Shown one piece after another: positions 26,764-31,832 of a stretch of 31,832 nt of DNA. Position 1 is the stretch's first letter. Each line of letters starts with the position of its first letter. The position numbers were made by a program, and so were the translations under genes. The notes beneath the pieces are model-generated. The model was given only the letters and a program-made list of their open reading frames with translations. It had not been told where the DNA came from and searched no databases. This DNA is from JAJYVT01 sp027339205 (lineage in GTDB: Bacteria > Actinomycetota > Acidimicrobiia > Acidimicrobiales > RAAP-2), in assembly GCA_027339205.1 (NCBI GenBank), contig DAHWOV010000046.1:1-31832 (forward strand), in the 5' to 3' direction.

Positions 26764-27171
26764 ATGGCCCCTCCCATCGTGCCCCCGTCCCACCGCGACC
26801 TCCTCGACGCCGACGTCGCCGTGCTCGCGACGATCGGGCCCGACGGCCGCCCGCAGCTCTCTGCCGTATGGTTCCTCTGGGAGGACGACCACGTCCGGCT
26901 CTCGCTCCACAAGGGCCGTCAGAAGACCAAGAACCTGCTCGCCAACCCCGCCTGCAGCCTCCTCATCCTCGACCGTGCCGCACCGACCCGCTATCTCGAG
27001 CTGCGGGGAGATGCCGAGATCGCCGAGGACCCGGACTACGAATTCGCTGCACGCGCAGGCAAGAAGTACGGCGCTGACCTCCGAGAGTTCGACGACGGCG
27101 GCCCCGGGCGAGTGGTCGTCACGATCCGCGCGGTCCGGATCAACGCCGTCGACGTCGCAGCCGGCGACTGA
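26764..27171 (+). CDS. Pyridoxamine 5'-phosphate oxidase-like, probable F420-dependent protein
   Basis: 135 residues, ATG start, 40 bases after rpe. Split-barrel features: DLLDADVAVLATIGPDGRPQ, SAVWFLWEDDHVRLSLHKGR, QKTKNLLANPACSLLILDR and RYLELRGDAEIAEDPDYEF. This matches the PPOX class of FMN- or F420-binding proteins common in actinomycetes; the pattern LATIGPDGRPQLSAVWF with K(N)L..NP is typical of the F420-dependent group, but the cofactor cannot be settled here. The substrate is unknown. No obvious SD. Confidence 0.82.
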   Translation: MAPPIVPPSHRDLLDADVAVLATIGPDGRPQLSAVWFLWEDDHVRLSLHKGRQKTKNLLANPACSLLILDRAAPTRYLELRGDAEIAEDPDYEFAARAGKKYGADLREFDDGGPGRVVVTIRAVRINAVDVAAGD

Positions 27172-27196
27172 GGGCGCACTGTTCTCGGCGTGAGCT

Positions 27197-27220
27197 CCCT
27201 GCGGGCCCGGGTGCGCAGGG
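27197..27220 (+). terminator. Strong GC hairpin after the PPOX-like gene
   Basis: CCCTGCG (27197-27203) pairs perfectly with CGCAGGG (27214-27220) across a 10-base loop, 25 bases after the stop. A second weaker hairpin (CGAAG 27245-27249 with CTTCG 27262-27266) follows. There is no T-run. The rest of the 198-base gap holds the ribD promoter and no FMN riboswitch. Confidence 0.35.
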
Positions 27221-27313
27221 CGAGAGCTGACCGACTCAGCGCGTCGAAGAGCTTGAGCTCGCTTCGGGCGCCGGCGCTTCCTTCTCAACGGCGAGGGGCG
27301 CCGCAGCCCCCGG

Positions 27314-27319
27314 TAGACT
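27314..27319 (+). promoter_or_regulatory. -10 box TAGACT, likely ribD promoter with a short leader
   Basis: TAGACT fits TANNNT. Transcription would begin near 27327, leaving a leader of about 43 bases with GGAGG before GTG 27370. Confidence 0.4.
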
Positions 27320-27369
27320 TCCCTGGCCACAGGCGCGCACGTGGCGTGCCGCAGGAGCGTGGAGGCGAG

Positions 27370-28446
27370 GTGCAGCCGACGATGGCCGGGACGCCCGGCA
27401 CGGCGCAGGACGAGCGCGAAGAGCGCGACGAGCGCGACGAGCGCGACGAGCGCCACATGGCCAGGGCGATCGCCGCGGCCGCCGGCGCGCGCCTGCACAG
27501 CTCGCCCAACCCGTGGGTGGGTGCGGTCCTCGTGACCGACGCGGCCACCTACCAGGCCGCCACCGCGCCGCCCGGCGGCCCGCACGCCGAAGTCGGCGCG
27601 CTCCGGCTCGCCGCGCAAGCCGGCGACACGACCGCGGGCGCCACCTTGTACACGACGCTCGAACCCTGCGCGCACTTCGGGCGGACCGCCCCGTGCGTGG
27701 ACGCGATCGTGGCCGCCGGGATCGGCCGGGTGGTCGTGGGGGTGAGGGACCCGGACCCCGCCGTCGACGGCCGCGGCATCGAGGCCCTGCGGCAGGCGGG
27801 CGTGGAGGTGACCCTCGGCCAGCACGCCGCCGAGGTGGAGCGCCAGCTCGCGCCCTACCTGAAGCACCGGCGCACCGGGAGGCCGTGGGTCGTCCTGAAG
27901 CTCGCCGCGACGATGGACGGGAGAACGGCGGCGCCGGACGGCTCGAGCCGCTGGATCACCGGCGAGGAGTCTCGTCGGGACGTCCACGCGCTCCGTGCGG
28001 CTTCCGACGCGGTGCTCGTCGGTGCGGGGACCGTGCGCGCCGACGACCCCGAGCTCACGGTGCGGCTGGTCTCGACCTCCGACGGCGTGCGCCAGCCCCT
28101 CCGGGTGGTGCTCGGCCGGGCCCCGGGCCAGGCGAGGGTCCATCCGGCCCTCGAGCTGTCGGGGGATCCCGAGGCCGTGCTCGAGCGGCTGGGTGCGCTC
28201 GGGGTGCTCCAGCTGCTCGTCGAGGGCGGTCCGAGGGTCGCGCACGAGCTGCACGCTGCCGGGCTCGTCGACCGCTACGTCGTGTACCTCGCACCCGCGC
28301 TCTTCGGCGGCGACGACGGCGCGCCGATCTTCCGCGGGCCCGGCGCGGCGACGATCGCGGACGTCTGGCGCGGGCGGATCGTGTCGGTCGACCAGCTGGG
28401 CGAGGACCTCCGCGTCGAGCTGGGTCCCGCAGGCGAGGCGGCCTGA
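27370..28446 (+). CDS. ribD: Riboflavin biosynthesis deaminase/reductase
   Basis: 358 residues from GTG 27370 (GGAGG four bases upstream); ATG 27382 is an alternative. The N-terminus has a DER repeat (residues 14-28). The deaminase domain follows: ARLHSSPNPWVGAVLV, zinc motif PHAEVGAL (H72, E74), and EPCAHFGRTAPC (C100, C109). The reductase domain from about 165 includes LKLAATMDGRTAAPDGSSRW, SDAVLVGAGTVRADDPELT and LLVEGGPRVAHEL. It carries out steps 2 and 3 of riboflavin synthesis. Its TGA overlaps the ribBA ATG by one base, so the riboflavin synthase gene ribE that often lies here is absent. Confidence 0.95.
   Translation: MQPTMAGTPGTAQDEREERDERDERDERHMARAIAAAAGARLHSSPNPWVGAVLVTDAATYQAATAPPGGPHAEVGALRLAAQAGDTTAGATLYTTLEPCAHFGRTAPCVDAIVAAGIGRVVVGVRDPDPAVDGRGIEALRQAGVEVTLGQHAAEVERQLAPYLKHRRTGRPWVVLKLAATMDGRTAAPDGSSRWITGEESRRDVHALRAASDAVLVGAGTVRADDPELTVRLVSTSDGVRQPLRVVLGRAPGQARVHPALELSGDPEAVLERLGALGVLQLLVEGGPRVAHELHAAGLVDRYVVYLAPALFGGDDGAPIFRGPGAATIADVWRGRIVSVDQLGEDLRVELGPAGEAA
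27409..27453 (+). repeat. Five 9-base in-frame repeats at the ribD N-terminus
   Basis: GACGAGCGC at 27409, 27427, 27436 and 27445, with one variant GAAGAGCGC at 27418, encodes DER EER DER DER DER just before the conserved start of the deaminase domain. Confidence 0.92.
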
Positions 28447-29672
28447 TGCCCTTCTCGGCGGTCGAAGAGGCCATCGACGCCCTGGCGCGCCTCAAGATGG
28501 CGGTCGTGGTCGACGACGAGGACCGCGAGAACGAGGGTGACCTCGTCATGGCCGCCGAGGCCGCCACGCCCGAGACCATCGCCTTCTTCCTCGCGCACAC
28601 CTCGGGGGTGATCTGCGTGCCGGTCACTCCCGAGCGCGCAGACGAGCTCGAGCTGCCGCTCATGGTGAGCGACAACACCGAGTCGCAGCGGACCGCCTTC
28701 ACGGTCAGCGTCGACGCGCGCGCCACGACGACGACCGGGATCTCCGCCGCCGACCGCGCGGCGACGATCCGGGCGCTGGTCGACCCCCGCACGCGCCCGT
28801 CGGACCTCAACCGGCCGGGGCACATCTTCCCGCTGCGCGCCCGTACGGGGGGCGTCCTCAAGCGGGCGGGCCACACGGAGGCCACCGTCGACCTCGCCCG
28901 CGCCGCGGGGCTCTCGCCGGTGGGCGTGCTCTGCGAGATCGTGAGCGCGGACAAGTCCTCGATGGCGCGCCTCCCCGAGCTCGAGCGGTTCGCCGAGCGC
29001 CACGGGCTGCCGCTCATCTCCATCGCGGACATCATCCGCTGGCGCTCGCGGACCGAGAAGCTCGTGCGCCAGGTCTCCGAGGCACGCATCCCGACCGAAG
29101 GCGGCGACTGGCGCGCGGTCGTCTACGAGTCGGTGCTCGACGGCGACCAGCACCTGGCGCTCGTGAAGGGGGAGATCGGACCCGACCTGCTCGTCCGGGT
29201 CCACTCGGAGTGCCTGACCGGCGACGTGTTCGGGTCGTTGCGCTGCGACTGCGGGCCCCAGCCCGAGGCCGCGATGGAGCTCATCGAGAAGGAGGGCCGC
29301 GGGGTCGTCGTCTACCTGCGCGGGCACGAGGGACGCGGCATCGGCCTCGCGCACAAGATCCGCGCCTACCGTCTCCAAGAAGAGGGCCACGACACGGTCG
29401 ACGCCAACCTCGCGCTGGGGCTCCCGGTGGACTCGCGCAACTACGGCATCGGCTCCCAGGTGCTGGCGGACCTGGGCGTCACCACCATGCGGCTCATGAC
29501 CAACAACCCGGCGAAGTACGGGGGCATCGAGGGGTTCGGGCTCGAGATCGTCGAGCGTGTGCCCCTGCAGCCAGCCGCCAACCCCGAGAACCTCGCGTAC
29601 CTGCGCACCAAGCGCGAGCGCATGGGCCACCTCATCGAGGGGCTCGACGCCGGCGGGCACGGGGCGCGCTGA
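28446..29672 (+). CDS. ribBA: Fused DHBP synthase / GTP cyclohydrolase II
   Basis: 408 residues. Residues 1-205 are DHBP synthase: VVVDDEDRENEGDLVMAAE, TTTTGISAADRAATI and RPGHIFPLRARTGGVLKRAG with H and E residues for catalysis. Residues 206-408 are GTP cyclohydrolase II: zinc site HSECLTGDVFGSLRCDCGPQ, YLRGHEGRGIGLAHKI, DSRNYGIGSQVLADLGV and LMTNNPAKYGGIEGFGLE. It supplies both precursors of riboflavin. The stop region is within an exact 11-base tandem duplication (29663-29684). Confidence 0.97.
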   Translation: MPFSAVEEAIDALARLKMAVVVDDEDRENEGDLVMAAEAATPETIAFFLAHTSGVICVPVTPERADELELPLMVSDNTESQRTAFTVSVDARATTTTGISAADRAATIRALVDPRTRPSDLNRPGHIFPLRARTGGVLKRAGHTEATVDLARAAGLSPVGVLCEIVSADKSSMARLPELERFAERHGLPLISIADIIRWRSRTEKLVRQVSEARIPTEGGDWRAVVYESVLDGDQHLALVKGEIGPDLLVRVHSECLTGDVFGSLRCDCGPQPEAAMELIEKEGRGVVVYLRGHEGRGIGLAHKIRAYRLQEEGHDTVDANLALGLPVDSRNYGIGSQVLADLGVTTMRLMTNNPAKYGGIEGFGLEIVERVPLQPAANPENLAYLRTKRERMGHLIEGLDAGGHGAR

Positions 29673-29684
29673 GGGCGCGCTGAG
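29663..29684 (+). repeat. Exact 11-base tandem duplication at the ribBA stop
   Basis: GGCGCGCTGAG at 29663-29673 and 29674-29684. The first copy holds the ribBA TGA; the second lies just before the ribH ATG (29689). Confidence 0.9.
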
Positions 29685-29688
29685 GCCG

Positions 29689-30246
29689 ATGGGCGCACAG
29701 ACCGGTCCGGGGATCCCCCCCGGCGCACTCGAGGACCTCCCTTCACGCGTCGGCAGGGTGCTCGCGGCGGGGCCTGTTCTCGCGCCGGGCAAGCTCGCGG
29801 CCGAACCGCGGCCGGGTCGCGGCCTGCGGGTGGCCGTCGCCTGCTCGCGCTTCAACGGCGAGGTCACCTGGCGGCTCCTCGAGGGGGCGCTCAGCGCGCT
29901 CGCCGAGTGCGGGGTCGACCGCAACGACGTGACCGTCGCCTGGACGCCCGGCGCCTTCGAGCTCCCGCTGGCCGCGCAGGCGCTCGCAGAGGGAGGGGCC
30001 GACGCCGTGGTGTGCCTCGGGGCCGTCGTGCGCGGGGAGACGGACCACTACGAGCTGGTTGCGGGGGAGTGCGCGCGCGGCATCCAAGACGTCCAGCTCT
30101 CCACCGGCGTCCCCGTCGCCTTCGGGGTGCTCGCGACCGACGACACCGCCCAGGCGCTCGCGCGCTCGGAGCCCGGCGAGGGCAACAAGGGGCGCGAGGC
30201 CGCCGCGACCGCCGTCGAGATGGCGCGTCTGTTGCGCGAGCGCTGA
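29689..30246 (+). CDS. ribH: 6,7-dimethyl-8-ribityllumazine synthase
   Basis: 185 residues, ATG start. Typical length is about 155; the first 45 residues (MGAQTGPGIPPGALEDLPSR and a linker) are an extra tail before LRVAVACSRFNGEVTWRLLE. Then WTPGAFELPLAAQAL, CLGAVVRGETDHYELV (catalytic H), CARGIQDVQLSTGVPVAFGV and GNKGREAAATAVEMARL follow, all standard. It condenses DHBP with the pyrimidine product of RibD; the enzyme is a pentamer or icosahedral shell. An internal start around 29815 could give the usual form, but no strong SD is seen. Confidence 0.95.
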   Translation: MGAQTGPGIPPGALEDLPSRVGRVLAAGPVLAPGKLAAEPRPGRGLRVAVACSRFNGEVTWRLLEGALSALAECGVDRNDVTVAWTPGAFELPLAAQALAEGGADAVVCLGAVVRGETDHYELVAGECARGIQDVQLSTGVPVAFGVLATDDTAQALARSEPGEGNKGREAAATAVEMARLLRER

Positions 30247-30249
30247 GCC

Positions 30250-31146
30250 GTGCTCCGCATCGTGCTCCCCAAGGGGTCGCTCGAGCGCGCGACCTTGGAG
30301 CTGTTCGAGGCTGCCGACCTCGCGGTCTCGCGCGCGTCCGACGTCGACTACCGCGCGTCGATCTCGGACCCCCGCGTCCACGAGGTGCGGATCCTGCGCC
30401 CCCAGGAGATCCCCGCCTACGTCGCCGACGGGCTCTTCGACCTCGGGATCACTGGACGGGACTGGATCGAGGAGCGAGGAGCCGACGTGGTGTCCCTGGG
30501 GGAGCTCGCCTACTCCAAGGCCACCGCGGAGCCGATCCGCGTCGTCCTGGCGGTCGCCGAGGGCTCCGCGTGGAGGAGCCTCGCCGACCTCGCCGACGCG
30601 TCGACGCGCGACGGGCGGCCCCTCCGGGTGAGCACCGAGTACCCGAACCTCACCACCCGGGCGCTGGCGGCGCACGGGATCGAGGCGGACGTCTCCCTCT
30701 CCTACGGCGCCACGGAGGCGAAGGTCCCCGAGATCGCCGACTGCGTCGTGGAGATCACCGAGACCGGCCGGGCGCTCCGCGCGGCGGGCCTGCGCGTCCT
30801 CGAGACCCTGCTCGTCTCGCACACCGAGCTGATCGCCAACCGCGCGTCTGCCGAGGACCCGGTGAAGCGCCACGCCATGGCGCAGCTGCACACGCTCCTC
30901 GCAGGCGCGCTCGAGGCGCGTGAGAAGGTGCTCGTGAAGCTCAACGTGCCGCCCGACCGGCTCGACGCCGTGGTCGGCGTCCTGCCCTCCATGCGGGCGC
31001 CGACGGTGTCGGAGCTCTCGGGCGGGGGCGGCTTCGCCCTGGAGACCGTCGTCGCGAAGGCCGACATCAACACGCTGATCCCGGCGCTCAAGGACGAGGG
31101 GGCGACCGACATCCTCGAGCTGCCGCTCTCCAAGATCGTGCACTGA
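30250..31146 (+). CDS. hisG: ATP phosphoribosyltransferase, long form
   Basis: 298 residues, GTG start three bases after ribH. MLRIVLPKGSLERATLELFE, the substrate region DGLFDLGITGRDWIEE, RVSTEYPNLTTRALAAHGI, and the PRPP site EITETGRALRAAGL are present. The C-terminal domain (about 225-298: REKVLVKLNVPPDRLDAVVG, then KADINTLIPALKDEGATDI) is the histidine-binding ACT-like regulatory part of long-form HisG, which needs no HisZ. It commits ATP to histidine synthesis. No hisE is found next to it. Confidence 0.97.
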   Translation: MLRIVLPKGSLERATLELFEAADLAVSRASDVDYRASISDPRVHEVRILRPQEIPAYVADGLFDLGITGRDWIEERGADVVSLGELAYSKATAEPIRVVLAVAEGSAWRSLADLADASTRDGRPLRVSTEYPNLTTRALAAHGIEADVSLSYGATEAKVPEIADCVVEITETGRALRAAGLRVLETLLVSHTELIANRASAEDPVKRHAMAQLHTLLAGALEAREKVLVKLNVPPDRLDAVVGVLPSMRAPTVSELSGGGGFALETVVAKADINTLIPALKDEGATDILELPLSKIVH

Positions 31147-31149
31147 GCC

Positions 31150-31377
31150 GTGGTGCGTTCGGTCCGTCTCGGGGTGGTCACGGCCTTCGACGAGCAGCGG
31201 GGGCTCGGCAGCGTGGCCGACGACGCGGGCGGGCGTTGGGCCTTCCACTGCACCCAGATCGCCGACGGCACGCGCACGATCGCGCCGGGGACGCGGGTGG
31301 CCTTCCTCGAGGCGGCCGGCCATCTCGGCCGCATGGAGGCCGTCGGGCTCACCAAGCTCGACGGCCGGCCCGCCTGA
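31150..31377 (+). CDS. Divergent cold-shock-domain-like protein
   Basis: 75 residues, GTG start three bases after hisG in the same TGAGCCGTG junction as ribH-hisG; GTG 31153 is an alternative. The opening GVVTAFDEQRGLGSVADDAG follows the CspA layout G-V-x-x-F-(7)-G-x-G-x-(I/V). Then RWAFHCTQIADGTRTIAPG aligns to the RNP2 strand, and VAFLEAAGHLGRMEAVGL to strands 4 and 5. Key aromatic residues for RNA stacking are altered: RGLGSV instead of KGFGFI, and WAFHCTQI instead of VFVHFSAI. So nucleic-acid binding is uncertain. Co-transcription with hisG is likely. Confidence 0.65.
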   Translation: MVRSVRLGVVTAFDEQRGLGSVADDAGGRWAFHCTQIADGTRTIAPGTRVAFLEAAGHLGRMEAVGLTKLDGRPA

Positions 31378-31390
31378 TCGACCGATCGCT

Positions 31391-31832
31391 TCAGGTCGCG
31401 GGCGCCCGGCTGGCGCCGGGGGAAGGGCCTGCGCCCGCGCCGTTGCCCGTGCCCGTGCCCGTGCCCGTGCTGCCGGGCTGACCGGTCCGGCCGCCGGCGC
31501 CCTGGTCGGCTGCGGCGATCTGCACGAACGCCAGCCTGATCTGGGCGAGCGCGTCGCGCAGCGGCGCGTGCGCCTCACCCAGCCGCTCGCCGAGCCCGTC
31601 GACGAGACAGCCGAGCGCGTCGATGGCAAGCCGGGCGTTGTCCAGGCGCGGGGAGGTTTCCGAGAGGTAGACGGCGGCGAGCTCGAACAGGCCGTAGCAG
31701 TGGTTGGCCACCACCACCTCGGCGGGCGCCTCTGCGAGCTGCTGGCGAAGGACGTCGAGGTCGCCCGCCGCCTCGTCTCGCCCGGCGCTGCCCTCCGGGC
31801 CGGGGGCGGGTGCGCCGGGTCCGGGGCCGCCG
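31391..31832 (-). CDS. Conserved helical protein with GT/GA-rich tail (partial)
   Basis: Runs leftward; the N-terminus is beyond the right edge, since the frame stays open to 31832 (GTG 31717 could be an internal start). The conserved core is LRQQLAEAPAEVVVANHCYG, LFELAAVYLSETSPRLDNAR, then LAIDALGCLVDGLGERLGEA and APLRDALAQIRLAFVQIAAA, a set of amphipathic helices. It recalls small actinobacterial proteins of the DUF1844 kind that precede infC, but I cannot confirm that. The tail from about residue 68 of the GTG 31717 form is GT-, GA- and P-rich. The stop is 13 bases from the end of the cold-shock-like gene, convergent. Confidence 0.65.
   Translation of the reverse strand, partial: GGPGPGAPAPGPEGSAGRDEAAGDLDVLRQQLAEAPAEVVVANHCYGLFELAAVYLSETSPRLDNARLAIDALGCLVDGLGERLGEAHAPLRDALAQIRLAFVQIAAADQGAGGRTGQPGSTGTGTGTGNGAGAGPSPGASRAPAT
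31445..31468 (+). repeat. Hexanucleotide GCCCGT x4 in the minus-strand tail
   Basis: Four exact copies in a row. On the minus strand they encode alternating Gly-Thr in a low-complexity C-terminus. Confidence 0.9.

Noticed and set aside
27172..27369. Possible FMN riboswitch upstream of ribD
   Set aside because: None of the conserved core of an RFN element is present; only two hairpins and a -10-like box are seen.

Overview
The window is a 31.8 kb, very GC-rich, gene-dense chromosomal segment. Almost every gene is on the + strand and most are joined by 1-20 base overlaps. The gene set points to an actinomycete: an actinobacterial integration host factor (mIHF) upstream of gmk and rpoZ, a PAMH-type CoaBC, a motor-dead PriA, long-form HisG, and starts dominated by GTG. 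Class Acidimicrobiia is possible from the gene order, but the sequence alone does not prove it. No phage, insertion sequence, CRISPR array, tRNA or rRNA was seen.

Layout. Positions 1-2831 hold the end of tyrS, a membrane-anchored protein, a flavin-reductase-like protein, two small conserved proteins and a cysteine-rich protein on the minus strand. From 2863 come an NfuA-like Fe-S carrier and a prepilin peptidase. Positions 4494-7905 are a shikimate cluster (aroC, fused aroK-aroB, aroQ). Then come pepP, efp and nusB (7902-10117). Positions 10171-19150 are a pyrimidine operon (pyrR, pyrB, pyrC, carA, carB, pyrD, pyrF). Positions 19231-25117 carry mihF, gmk, rpoZ, coaBC, metK, priA and def; fmt and rpe follow. 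After an FMN/F420-type oxidoreductase comes a riboflavin cluster (ribD, ribBA, ribH; 27370-30246), then hisG, a divergent cold-shock-domain protein, and the C-terminal part of a minus-strand protein that runs off the window.

Regulation visible in the sequence. Several transcription units start with a TANNNT -10 hexamer 6-8 bases before an ATG/GTG, which predicts leaderless mRNAs (nfuA, the divergent cysteine-rich gene, aroC, mihF, def, rpe). Three of these -10 boxes are the identical hexamer TAGGCT, and in each its TAG is also the stop codon of the gene upstream. The pyr operon has a leader hairpin matching the PyrR-binding consensus, with an alternative hairpin touching the ribosome binding site.

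Most unusual points: (1) tandem repeats in a 7/14/21-base register at four places, one of them supplying a start codon; (2) gmk and priA appear to start with CTG inside a CTGA overlap; (3) fmt has no usual start codon before its conserved N-terminus and lies in frame with def behind a single TGA; (4) pyrK, ribE and hisE are absent where they often sit; (5) low-complexity repeats are expanded inside otherwise conserved enzymes (AroKB, PyrF, prepilin peptidase, RibD). The genes themselves are mainly housekeeping. I found no convincing new multi-gene system; the novelty is in start sites, promoters and repeats.
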